A stretch of 7,677 nt of DNA from Bacillota bacterium (GTDB lineage: Bacteria; Bacillota; Bacilli; Alicyclobacillales; SLC66). The stretch is taken from positions 1-7,677 of the forward strand of contig JAJZCJ010000153.1 in assembly GCA_021846145.1 (NCBI GenBank), written 5' to 3'. Under the pieces are notes generated by a model that made no database searches, had not been told where the DNA came from, and saw nothing but the letters and a program-made list of their open reading frames with translations. The translations under genes and the position numbers were made by a program. Positions 1 through 6,807 of this stretch are shown here, piece after piece. The first letter of the stretch is position 1; each line of letters begins with the position of its first letter.

Positions 1-8
1 TATTTTAT

Positions 9-809
9 TTAAACCTCGTTGTGCCAATGGATCAGAAGCCTTTCAGCACCTCTAATAATGAGTTCCATCGAATATCCCAAAAGCCCGATCGTCACAATAC
101 CAATAAAAATGATGGGTGTTTGTAGCTCTTGCCCTGCGTCTTGTATCAACCAACCGAGTCCGGCGGAAGCTGCGATCATCTCGGACGCGACAAGACATGT
201 CCAAGCAACACCGATACCTACACGCATGCCCGTGAAGATCATCGGCAAGGCGGATGGCAAAAGGACAAACCAAAACTGCTGCATCGGCGTGGCCCCCAGA
301 CACTGTGCGACGCGAATTCGTTCAATGGGGGTAGATCTTACGCCAGCCATGGAGTTGATGATAATGATAGGAACCGTTCCCAGCGCAATCAGAATATCCT
401 TGGAACTTTCACCAATCCCGAACCAAACAACCAAAAGAGGAATATACGCTAAAGGAGGAATCGGGCGAATGAACTGCAAAATAGGATCGATAGCTTGGAA
501 TATAAAATCACTCTTCGCCATCAGCACGCCGATGGGTACGCCTACCACCACGGCCGCTAGAAAGCCTATTCCAATGCGCGTAATGCTCTGAATAATATCC
601 GAGCCAAACGTCTGGCCGGCATACCCCATCGATAGCAAGCGACTCAATGCCTGGAAAACAATCCAAGGGGATGGAATGGCCATAGGGGTTGAAAACTTGC
701 TTGCCACCGACCATGCGACGAGCAGCAGAATCACGACGGCAAACGGCGTTAAGCGTAATACTGTTTGTCGAACATGCGATGTCCGCTCTCCCGTTAATTC
801 CGTTGCCAA
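9..809 (-). CDS. tauC: TauC/SsuC-type ABC transporter permease (taurine/aliphatic sulfonate-like)
   Basis: Inner-membrane permease of a binding-protein-dependent importer, expected to work with a TauB/SsuB ATPase and a lipid-anchored or secreted binding protein. With the TTG start at 807-809 it has 266 residues, normal for the family. Hydrophobic segments lie near residues 21-38, 80-98, 118-152, 193-215 and 232-255. The EAA-type cytoplasmic loop that docks the ATPase is at about 166-189 (A168, G172, LLPSALP). The stretches RPIPPLAYIPLLVVWFGIGE (115-134) and the C-terminal WHNEV closely resemble E. coli TauC as I remember it (RPVPPLAWLPL..., WHGEV), so I favour TauC over SsuC. The substrate remains inferred, since this fold also serves nitrate, bicarbonate and pyrimidine-precursor importers. 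The reading frame stays open back to 1010, but that extension crosses the fba terminator and is rejected. Partner genes are probably downstream, beyond position 1. Confidence 0.88.
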   Translation of the reverse strand: MATELTGERTSHVRQTVLRLTPFAVVILLLVAWSVASKFSTPMAIPSPWIVFQALSRLLSMGYAGQTFGSDIIQSITRIGIGFLAAVVVGVPIGVLMAKSDFIFQAIDPILQFIRPIPPLAYIPLLVVWFGIGESSKDILIALGTVPIIIINSMAGVRSTPIERIRVAQCLGATPMQQFWFVLLPSALPMIFTGMRVGIGVAWTCLVASEMIAASAGLGWLIQDAGQELQTPIIFIGIVTIGLLGYSMELIIRGAERLLIHWHNEV

Positions 810-827
810 ATTGACTCTCCCTTCCTT
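810..827 (-). promoter_or_regulatory. Ribosome binding site setting a TTG start for the TauC-like gene
   Basis: On the minus strand AAGGAAGGGAG (827-817) is followed by 7 bases and then TTG at 809-807. No ATG or GTG in this frame is positioned to use this purine run. The nearby valine codon of the frame is GTC, not GTG. The protein from this TTG has the expected family length. Confidence 0.7.
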
Positions 828-931
828 ACGTAGTGTCAGGCAGACGGTCGGATCCGTTCCCAACACGCGTTCATTACCAGCTCTATTGATCGTAGTGTAA
901 CACAAGCTTGATAGACTGTGGTACCCTAAAC

Positions 932-975
932 CACTAAAGCAAAAAACCAGCCGCCGCTGGTTTTTTGCTTTAGTG
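932..975 (-). terminator. Rho-independent terminator of fba (perfect 20-bp stem)
   Basis: Arms 932-951 and 956-975 are exact inverted repeats around a 4-base loop (952-955). The functional core is CCAGC/GCTGG followed by TTTTTTGC. The U-tract can itself pair with an A-tract on the other side of the stem, so the element should work in both directions. It begins 6 bases after the fba stop codon and separates fba from the TauC-like gene, implying that the latter has its own promoter or depends on readthrough. Confidence 0.93.
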
Positions 976-981
976 CGAAGA

Positions 982-1911
982 TTATGCCTGTCCGTTACAT
1001 CCAAGCACATGAACCAACTTATGTTTCACAATTTGTTTGATTGTTTCTCTTGCAGGGGATAAAAACTGCCTAGGATCAAAGTGGGTGGGATTTTCCGCGA
1101 GGTGCTTTCTAACAGCCGCCGTCATAGCAAGGCGAATGTCAGAATCGATGTTGATTTTGCAAACCGCCATCGAAGCCGCTTGTCGCAACATATCTTCAGG
1201 GACACCCTTAGCATTGGACATATTCCCACCGTTTTGGTTAATCATTTCCACATACTCTGGGATGACAGACGATGCCCCGTGCAAAACGATCGGGAATCCT
1301 GGCAATCGCTTTTGAATTGCCTCTAGGATGTCAAATCGCAATCTTGGTTCACCCTTGAACTTGAACGCACCATGGCTTGTACCAATTGCAATTGCTAGGG
1401 AATCCACTCCCGTGCGACTTACAAATTCTTCAACTTGGTCGGGATCAGTGAAAGCGGCATCCTGATCAGATACATTCACCGCGTCTTCAATTCCCGCGAG
1501 CCTGCCGAGTTCGCCTTCCACGACCACACCCTTATCGTGCGCATAGTCACACACCTGTTTTGTTAACTTAATATTGTCCTCAAAAGAATGGTGGGAACCG
1601 TCAATCATCACGGAAGTAAATCCACCGTCAACGCACGCTTTACATAGCTCGAACGTATCTCCGTGGTCAAGGTGCAAACTGATAGGCAGGTCAGTTTCGA
1701 TCACTGCGGCTTCCACTAGTTTCATTAAATAGTTATGTTTCGCATAATTTCTTGCGCCCGAGGAGACTTGCAAAATCAAAGGAGCATTTTCCTCCTTGGC
1801 CGCTTCCGTGATGCCCTGAATGATTTCCATATTATTTACATTGAAAGCACCAATCGCATAACCGCCTTCATATGCTTTTTTAAACATTTCCGTGGTGGTC
1901 ACTAATGGCAT
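982..1911 (-). CDS. fba: Class II fructose-1,6-bisphosphate aldolase
   Basis: Cytosolic zinc-dependent enzyme of glycolysis and gluconeogenesis: fructose-1,6-bisphosphate is reversibly split to dihydroxyacetone phosphate and glyceraldehyde-3-phosphate. The 309-residue protein has the complete active site. HLDHG at 80-84 gives the catalytic Asp82 and metal ligand His83. EGELGRLAG at 132-140 contains Glu134. GTSHGAFKFKG at 177-187 gives metal ligand His180, and VLHGASS at 209-215 gives metal ligand His211 plus the phosphate-binding loop. NIDSDIR at 254-260 is the second phosphate-binding segment. It is longer than the roughly 285-residue Bacillus FbaA and resembles the longer class IIB form seen in Thermus and Thermotoga-like enzymes. 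Related tagatose-bisphosphate aldolases share the fold, but the length and motifs favour fructose-bisphosphate. The ATG start has a strong GAAGGAGGG site at 1917-1926. It is probably monocistronic, with a promoter upstream and a strong terminator downstream. Confidence 0.96.
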   Translation of the reverse strand: MPLVTTTEMFKKAYEGGYAIGAFNVNNMEIIQGITEAAKEENAPLILQVSSGARNYAKHNYLMKLVEAAVIETDLPISLHLDHGDTFELCKACVDGGFTSVMIDGSHHSFEDNIKLTKQVCDYAHDKGVVVEGELGRLAGIEDAVNVSDQDAAFTDPDQVEEFVSRTGVDSLAIAIGTSHGAFKFKGEPRLRFDILEAIQKRLPGFPIVLHGASSVIPEYVEMINQNGGNMSNAKGVPEDMLRQAASMAVCKINIDSDIRLAMTAAVRKHLAENPTHFDPRQFLSPARETIKQIVKHKLVHVLGCNGQA

Positions 1912-1989
1912 ATCGTTCCCTCCTTCTATAGTCCAAATAGTTATACTACTTCACTGTGAATCTATCATAATCATATTCAATAGTAAACG

Positions 1990-2018
1990 AATATATTGTA
2001 AGTTCATTTAATCGTCAT
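1990..2018 (-). promoter_or_regulatory. Candidate sigma-A promoter of fba
   Basis: Reading the minus strand, ATGACG (2018-2013, 4 of 6 matches to TTGACA) is separated by 17 bases from TATATT (1995-1990, 5 of 6 matches to TATAAT). Transcription would start about 70-75 bases before the fba ATG. The surrounding DNA is AT-rich, so chance matches are possible. Confidence 0.4.
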
Positions 2019-2062
2019 TCGGCTTAAACCTTAGTCTCGAATCGATTTTCCCTAGCGTTGTG

Positions 2063-2091
2063 TTCCCATTTGGGCAGTTGCGGAATATAGT
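2063..2091 (+). promoter_or_regulatory. Candidate vegetative-type promoter of the sleL-like gene
   Basis: TTCCCA (2063-2068, 4 of 6) lies 17 bases before TATAGT (2086-2091, 5 of 6). The start site would fall near 2098, just ahead of a GAGG ribosome site at 2113-2116, which is 8 bases before the ATG. The family is normally expressed during sporulation, so an alternative sigma-E-like site further upstream (1971-1999) competes with this call. Confidence 0.25.
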
Positions 2092-2124
2092 GCAGTGATG
2101 ACCATGGAAAGCGAGGCATGAACG

Positions 2125-3540
2125 ATGCCAATACATGTAGTGAAAAGTGGAGATAACCTCTGGAAGCTGTCTCAAGATTATGGCATCAGTGTGAACCGCA
2201 TTGTCAGCGCCAACGGGCTCGAACAACCAGGCAAACTAGTCGTAGGCCAAGCACTATTGATTCCAGATGCACAACCCCGTTACAGCGTGCAACCAAAAGA
2301 CACATTACAGGAAATTGCAAAAAAATATGGCGTCACCACACAGGCCATCATGCAAGTAAACCAACTCTCCTCCCCAGAAAACATCTATGCGGGACAAAGA
2401 CTGACGCTCCCACTGCTTTATCATCAGGTTGGCGAGCATGATACGCTGACAACGATTGCCAGACGCTACAATACGACCGTAGCCGCGATTACACAAGCCA
2501 ATCAACTCAAAAATCCTAATGATTTATTTGTTGGGCAAATACTTAAAATTCCAGAAAAACAAAAACCAACTATTGAAGTGAACTCGTTTATCACGCAATT
2601 TGGGCAACAAGGAGCCAAGACATTGCGTGATGTCGCTTTTGACCTCACCTATATCACCCCATTTGCATATCGCATGAAACCAGACGGAAGCATCGAGCAA
2701 CTAGATGACCTCCCGATCGTACAATCTGCCGCCAGAAATCATGTGCTACCGATGATGGCGATTACCAATTTTTCATCCACAGAGACAGGCACCGCTCTTG
2801 CAAGCACTATCCTTGGCAATCCTCAATTGCAAGAAACCCTGCTCACCAATACGCTTGCCATCATGAGCAATAAAGGTTATCGCGGGCTGAATATCGATTT
2901 TGAAAACGTGCTGCCCAAAGATCGCGAAAACTATAATCAATTTTTACAAAAAGCGGTCAATCGCTTGCATCCCGAAGGATATTTCGTGTCGTCCTCACTC
3001 GCCCCTAAAACCAGTGCCGCGCAAAAAGGCTTACTATATGAAGCACACGACTACCCTGTTCACGGAAAAACACTTGATTTCGTCGTGCTCATGACGTATG
3101 AATGGGGCTATCGTCTAGGCTCGCCCCAAGCGATCTCGCCTTTGGAACAGATTAAACGTGTGCTTGAATATGCAGTAACTGTCATCCCGAGAGACAAAAT
3201 ATTAATGGGCTTTCAGGTGTACGCCCGCGATTGGCTGTTGCCTCACGAAAAAGGGCAACAAGCTGAAACTTTTGACATGCAAGAAGCGATTCGCCGCGCG
3301 ATTGAATTTAATGTACCGACCATTCAGTACGATCCAATCGCCCAATCTCCTTATTATCAATATACGGATGCAAAGGGACGGTCTCACGAAGTATGGTTTG
3401 AAGACGCTCGCAGCGCACAAGCGAAGTTTGATCTGGTCAAAAACTTTAATCTTCGAGGAATCAGTTATTGGGTGCTAGAATATCCATTTCCGCAAAATTG
3501 GGCGCTCCTGTGCGATAATTTCACGATTATCAAGCGCTAA
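2125..3540 (+). CDS. sleL: SleL/YaaH-type spore peptidoglycan N-acetylglucosaminidase, three LysM repeats plus GH18
   Basis: Predicted spore-cortex-lytic enzyme acting on peptidoglycan during germination; SleL relatives cleave cortex fragments as N-acetylglucosaminidases. The 471-residue protein starts with three LysM peptidoglycan-binding repeats (about 3-47, 52-97 and 99-143), followed by a GH18 TIM-barrel domain (about 150-465). The catalytic strand is GLNIDFENV (254-262), with Asp258 and the acid Glu260 matching the GH18 DxxDxE pattern in the shortened form typical of YaaH. MTYEWGY (323-329) and SYWVLEYP (447-454) are further family motifs. There is no signal peptide, as expected for a protein made in the mother cell and put onto the spore by its LysM repeats. 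Bacillus YaaH and SleL have about 430 residues and two LysM repeats, so one repeat is extra here. A paralogue such as YdhD, with a similar architecture, is the main alternative. The gene stands alone, divergent from fba. Confidence 0.9.
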   Translation: MPIHVVKSGDNLWKLSQDYGISVNRIVSANGLEQPGKLVVGQALLIPDAQPRYSVQPKDTLQEIAKKYGVTTQAIMQVNQLSSPENIYAGQRLTLPLLYHQVGEHDTLTTIARRYNTTVAAITQANQLKNPNDLFVGQILKIPEKQKPTIEVNSFITQFGQQGAKTLRDVAFDLTYITPFAYRMKPDGSIEQLDDLPIVQSAARNHVLPMMAITNFSSTETGTALASTILGNPQLQETLLTNTLAIMSNKGYRGLNIDFENVLPKDRENYNQFLQKAVNRLHPEGYFVSSSLAPKTSAAQKGLLYEAHDYPVHGKTLDFVVLMTYEWGYRLGSPQAISPLEQIKRVLEYAVTVIPRDKILMGFQVYARDWLLPHEKGQQAETFDMQEAIRRAIEFNVPTIQYDPIAQSPYYQYTDAKGRSHEVWFEDARSAQAKFDLVKNFNLRGISYWVLEYPFPQNWALLCDNFTIIKR

Positions 3541-3546
3541 TCCACT

Positions 3547-3577
3547 AAGGGGTCCCCACACACATGCAGGACCCCTT
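3547..3577. terminator. Hairpin between convergent sleL-like and SDR genes
   Basis: AAGGGGTCC (3547-3555) pairs exactly with GGACCCCTT (3569-3577) across a 13-base loop. It starts 7 bases after the sleL-like stop and ends 7 bases before the SDR stop on the other strand, the position expected of a shared bidirectional terminator. The following T-tract is poor in both directions (CCTTCAATT on the plus strand), so termination strength is uncertain. Confidence 0.7.
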
Positions 3578-3584
3578 CCTTCAA

Positions 3585-4361
3585 TTACCGTTGCTCCTGC
3601 AATTTTCGCACCATGCGTGTCACCATTTTGCGCGGAAAAAAACGGCTCGACTGAGCAAACAGCCAATTCATCCCCCCCGGAATCACGACCACCTTGTTCG
3701 CCATCAACCCATCGTAGCCCGCCTTTGCCACAGTGGGCGCAGCCATGCCAAATTTGTCAAAAAGCAGAGCAGGGTGAAAGTTTGCCCGTTTGCCAAATCC
3801 CGTACGTGTGGGTCCAGGACAGAGCGCCGCAACCGAAATCCCCTGCCCTTGTAATTCGTTAGCAAGCGCCTCTGTGAAAGACAATACGTACGCTTTCGTC
3901 GCGTAATACACGGCCATCAGTGGCCCCGGTTGAAAGCCCGCTGTCGAGGCCACATTCAAAATTCGCCCTGAGCCCCTTTGCTGCATCGCAGGCAACAGCA
4001 ATCGCGTCAAATGCGTTAACGTGCGGATATTTAAATCAATCATTCCCAATAGCTGCTCCAAATCCACATCGGAAAATGGCCCATAAGCACCAAATCCCGC
4101 ATTATTGACTAACACGTGTACGTCAATGAAAGCTTGTTGTAACTTCTCGTACAGCATCTCTATCGAAGCAGGTTGAGCCAAATCCATCGGAAATACCGTA
4201 ACCGACACCCCATGTTGCCGTTCCAATTCCCCTTTGACTTGTAACAGCTCATCTGCCCTGCGCGCAACCAATACAAGGTTATAGCGATGGCTGGCAAATT
4301 GTTTGGCAAGTTCGTAACCGATTCCTCCAGAGGCACCTGTAATCAGTACGGTTTGCGTCAT
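3585..4361 (-). CDS. Short-chain dehydrogenase/reductase (classical SDR, DltE/YqjQ-like)
   Basis: NAD(P)-dependent oxidoreductase of the classical SDR family; the substrate cannot be read from the sequence. The 258-residue protein has the TGASGGIG cofactor loop (8-15). Arg34-Arg35 after the second strand suggest NADPH preference. Other motifs are Asp60, NNAG (86-89), Asn111, Ser139, the catalytic YYATK (Tyr152, Lys156) and PGPTRT (182-187). The catalytic tetrad Asn-Ser-Tyr-Lys is therefore complete. The C-terminal tail (about 229-258) is basic and aromatic, with FAQSSRFFPRK, and could touch the membrane; this is inference. The gene is the last of a four-gene operon. Its ATG overlaps the permease stop codon (ATGA), with an AGGGGG ribosome site inside the permease 3' end at 4369-4374. 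Proximity to exporters hints at lipid or small-molecule metabolism but does not prove it. Confidence 0.9.
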   Translation of the reverse strand: MTQTVLITGASGGIGYELAKQFASHRYNLVLVARRADELLQVKGELERQHGVSVTVFPMDLAQPASIEMLYEKLQQAFIDVHVLVNNAGFGAYGPFSDVDLEQLLGMIDLNIRTLTHLTRLLLPAMQQRGSGRILNVASTAGFQPGPLMAVYYATKAYVLSFTEALANELQGQGISVAALCPGPTRTGFGKRANFHPALLFDKFGMAAPTVAKAGYDGLMANKVVVIPGGMNWLFAQSSRFFPRKMVTRMVRKLQEQR

Positions 4362-6019
4362 ACCACTTCCCCCTTAGCTGTTCTTGCTACTACACGAAAG
4401 CCTATTTTCCAGACCACTAGATTCAGGATTAATAACACCACACCGTAAACGTACACGCCATATGTGACTAATGTAGACAAATAATGCACCAATGCAAAAA
4501 CCATAATCAGCATAATGAGCGGCAAAGTCGACCATCGAGTCGCCTGTTGTGCCGCAGAAAAAGGTTCAGAAAACGGCAACACTTGACGGCTCATGCGAAA
4601 GGTGATCACGGCGTACAGCCACATGCTCAGCAACACCACCACTAAATCAGGAATAATACGAAGTCCAAAAATCGCCACATAGATCACACTTTGCACGACA
4701 TAGATCGGTGCAAATAACCGCAATAACGCTGCCTTAATCGTCCCTTTATAAAGAGCCGTATAATCTTGAATTGGCGTCACCTTGTAGATCCAAGCTCCAC
4801 CGTAATTTGCTGAGTTCTTCAACATCAGCATCACCGTCGGAATCACAATGCCACTTAGATAGATGGACAAGAACCACTTACTTGCCGCAAGCACATTCAA
4901 CCCGTTTGATAACGTTGAATTGAGAATAATAATGAATGGGAGAATAATAGAAAACCCAAGTGAAGGATACACCTTCAACTTGAAATCCCGCTCCCGCGCC
5001 ATCATCAATGCGGCAAAACGGAAAAAGCTACGTTCCTGATCCTTACCAGTCGCAATGCCAACTAATACCTTGAGCCAAATGTATCTTTTCTGAACTACCT
5101 TCGTTGCATGAGATGAAAGTTTTTGCAACTGTCGTTCAAACACTGGCATCAGACGGATGTAAATGGCAAACAACAGGAGTGGAATAACTAGCGCGAACGC
5201 CGATAACAAAATCAATGAGAAAGTAGCTTGACCGCTCATCAACCATGCAAAAGTAGCGCCGAACCAGAACGGGGGGATCAGAAATTGCCACCACGCCTGA
5301 TGAAAATGAACATGAAAATTAATCAGCGAAAAAGCATGACCTTCTAGCTGATAACCAATGACAATTGCAATCGAAAGCGCAATTTGAAAATAATTAATCA
5401 TGTCTTTTAGCCGTTCACCATCGAAAAAATTCAATATCAGCAAATAGAGAAGGGCGGTAATCACCAGTACCAAAATGTCCATCAGCACGATCTCAAGCAA
5501 GTAGACAATAAAGAACACGATCCCCTGACTAAACAACCCTGCGATTAATGACGGCCCTGCAAGCGTGCCTGTTAAAATCAGTAGATAATTAATGATGTGC
5601 AGCGTTCGGGCAAAGTTGATCGTTCTTTTGTCCACTGGCTTTGTGGAAATGATCATGCGATCCCTAATATCAAGCAATACAGAAGAAAAGTCAGAAATCA
5701 TCGACGTCATCACGAGAAACATGAGCATCCCTGCCGCGATGCTCATTTGATACATATAATTTTGTTTCATCAGCACAAAGGGAACGAGCATCATTCCCAT
5801 GATCAAATAAATCCACAGGGAACGAAGAAATACATTTCTATCATCCGTTCCACTTTGCCCTCTACGCCTACTCGCCCGACTCATGATGGTAGGCACTCTG
5901 CGGCCGTCCATGGTGAATTTGACTTGAAGAATCCTGCGCATCATCACGTAGTCACAGCCAAGTTTGATAAAAATTCCCTGAAATCGATCAAGCACTTTTA
6001 AGAACACAAATTCTTTCAT
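4358..6019 (-). CDS. Large ABC exporter permease (ABC-2-like), partner of the upstream ATPase
   Basis: Integral membrane subunit of an ABC exporter, 553 residues from the ATG at 6017-6019. I count about twelve hydrophobic segments, near residues 66-84, 92-108, 144-163, 168-196, 208-223, 267-291, 351-368, 383-400, 435-453, 456-474, 499-518 and 520-539. A 60-residue N-terminal cytoplasmic region contains a basic patch (RRVPTIMSRASRRR, 40-53). A central cytoplasmic loop (about 292-350) is also charged and may contact the ATPase. The size is about twice that of a single six-helix ABC-2 permease, so one chain could supply both halves of the pore (inference). It resembles the large putative exporter permeases found in Bacillota, and no substrate is evident. 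A GTG at 6023-6025 overlapping the ATPase stop is an alternative start adding two residues, but ribosome-site spacing favours the ATG. Confidence 0.85.
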   Translation of the reverse strand: MKEFVFLKVLDRFQGIFIKLGCDYVMMRRILQVKFTMDGRRVPTIMSRASRRRGQSGTDDRNVFLRSLWIYLIMGMMLVPFVLMKQNYMYQMSIAAGMLMFLVMTSMISDFSSVLLDIRDRMIISTKPVDKRTINFARTLHIINYLLILTGTLAGPSLIAGLFSQGIVFFIVYLLEIVLMDILVLVITALLYLLILNFFDGERLKDMINYFQIALSIAIVIGYQLEGHAFSLINFHVHFHQAWWQFLIPPFWFGATFAWLMSGQATFSLILLSAFALVIPLLLFAIYIRLMPVFERQLQKLSSHATKVVQKRYIWLKVLVGIATGKDQERSFFRFAALMMARERDFKLKVYPSLGFSIILPFIIILNSTLSNGLNVLAASKWFLSIYLSGIVIPTVMLMLKNSANYGGAWIYKVTPIQDYTALYKGTIKAALLRLFAPIYVVQSVIYVAIFGLRIIPDLVVVLLSMWLYAVITFRMSRQVLPFSEPFSAAQQATRWSTLPLIMLIMVFALVHYLSTLVTYGVYVYGVVLLILNLVVWKIGFRVVARTAKGEVV

Positions 6020-6032
6020 CCTCACACCTCTT
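6020..6032 (-). promoter_or_regulatory. Ribosome binding site favouring the ATG start of the exporter permease
   Basis: AAGAGG (6032-6027) inside the 3' end of the ATPase gene is 7 bases from the ATG at 6019 but only 1 base from the competing GTG at 6025. The permease therefore most likely begins at the ATG, 2 bases after the ATPase stop codon (TGA, 6024-6022). Confidence 0.6.
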
Positions 6033-6807
6033 GAATGATCGCTACAAATCGCTCCGCAATATCCTTGTGTTCATGAAACCCTGTGATGTCATTGAAAATA
6101 TCTTCTAACGACTTTTCAGTTGATTTGGCTTTTAGCTCCTCCATACTACCATCCGCGACAATTTGCCCATCGCTGATCAGCACAATACGGTTGCTGATCT
6201 TCTCTACCACTTCCATAATGTGCGATGAATAAAATATCGTTTTCCCCTGATTAGCAAGCGCACTCAAAATATCCTTGACCACCATCACACTATTGGCATC
6301 CAGCCCACTCAATGGCTCATCAAGAATCAAAATGTCAGGATTATGCAACAAGCTAGAAATCAGCATAACCTTCTGCCTCATTCCTTTGGAATAGGTAGAG
6401 ATACGCGCGTCGTAAACTTCTGCGAGCTCAAAAATACGCATTAAAGCATTCGCCTTGCGTTCTGCCTGCTTGTCATCCAGTCCGTACAAGCCACCAATAA
6501 ACGTCAGGTACTCTCTCGCTGTCAACACATCATAAACCTCGGCCGTTTCTGGCACATAGCCTATTTTGCGTTTATAACTCACGTCACCATTGGCAATGTC
6601 CTGTCCAAAAATCCGTATTACCCCCACATACCCCGTCACGAGCCCCAGCATTGCCTTAATGGTCGTGCTTTTGCCTGCTCCATTGGGGCCAATGTAGCCG
6701 ATGATTTGTCCGCGATACACGTCCAAATCAATCCCTTTTAACACCAGTTTATTACCGTACCACATTTGCAGGCCTTTCATCGAAATAGCCAGATCTTCTG
6801 GATTCAT
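6022..6807 (-). CDS. ABC exporter ATP-binding protein (ABC-2 type)
   Basis: Cytosolic ATPase that powers the exporter whose permease is encoded next. From the ATG at 6805-6807 it has 261 residues, a single nucleotide-binding domain. Walker A is GPNGAGKST (40-48). The Q-loop region reads IGYVPE (82-87), with Glu87 where many ABC proteins have Gln; this is common among ABC-2 exporter ATPases. The signature is YSKGMRQK (139-146). Walker B is ILILDEP (159-165) with catalytic Glu164, followed by the D-loop SGLD (167-170), and the switch His is His196 (SSH). All elements needed for hydrolysis are present. The reading frame is open to 7092, but the extra 95 codons overlap the DMT gene and show no family similarity. 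The chosen ATG has a GGGGGA site 5 bases upstream and forms an ATGA overlap with the preceding stop codon. Confidence 0.95.
   Translation of the reverse strand: MNPEDLAISMKGLQMWYGNKLVLKGIDLDVYRGQIIGYIGPNGAGKSTTIKAMLGLVTGYVGVIRIFGQDIANGDVSYKRKIGYVPETAEVYDVLTAREYLTFIGGLYGLDDKQAERKANALMRIFELAEVYDARISTYSKGMRQKVMLISSLLHNPDILILDEPLSGLDANSVMVVKDILSALANQGKTIFYSSHIMEVVEKISNRIVLISDGQIVADGSMEELKAKSTEKSLEDIFNDITGFHEHKDIAERFVAIIQEV

Noticed and set aside
19..591. 190-codon plus-strand reading frame
   Set aside because: It lies entirely antisense to the TauC-like gene, its protein shows no family motif, and no ribosome site supports it.
895..903. GTGTAACAC inverted repeat as a regulator operator
   Set aside because: Arms of only 4 bases around one base are expected by chance, and the site matches no operator I recognise.
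810..931. Possible riboswitch (S-box or other) ahead of the TauC-like gene
   Set aside because: The leader is short, and I see neither the conserved S-box core nor a terminator or anti-terminator pair between the gap and the TTG start.
810..1010. N-terminal extension of the TauC-like gene to an ATG at 1010
   Set aside because: It would run through the fba terminator and the 3' end of fba, and its residues do not resemble a permease N-terminus.
3564..3854. 96-codon plus-strand reading frame after the sleL-like gene
   Set aside because: It begins inside the terminator hairpin and runs antisense to the SDR gene, with no protein similarity visible.
5597..6001. 134-codon plus-strand reading frame rich in His and Arg
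   Set aside because: It is antisense to the N-terminal part of the exporter permease; the unusual composition is explained by the complement of hydrophobic codons.
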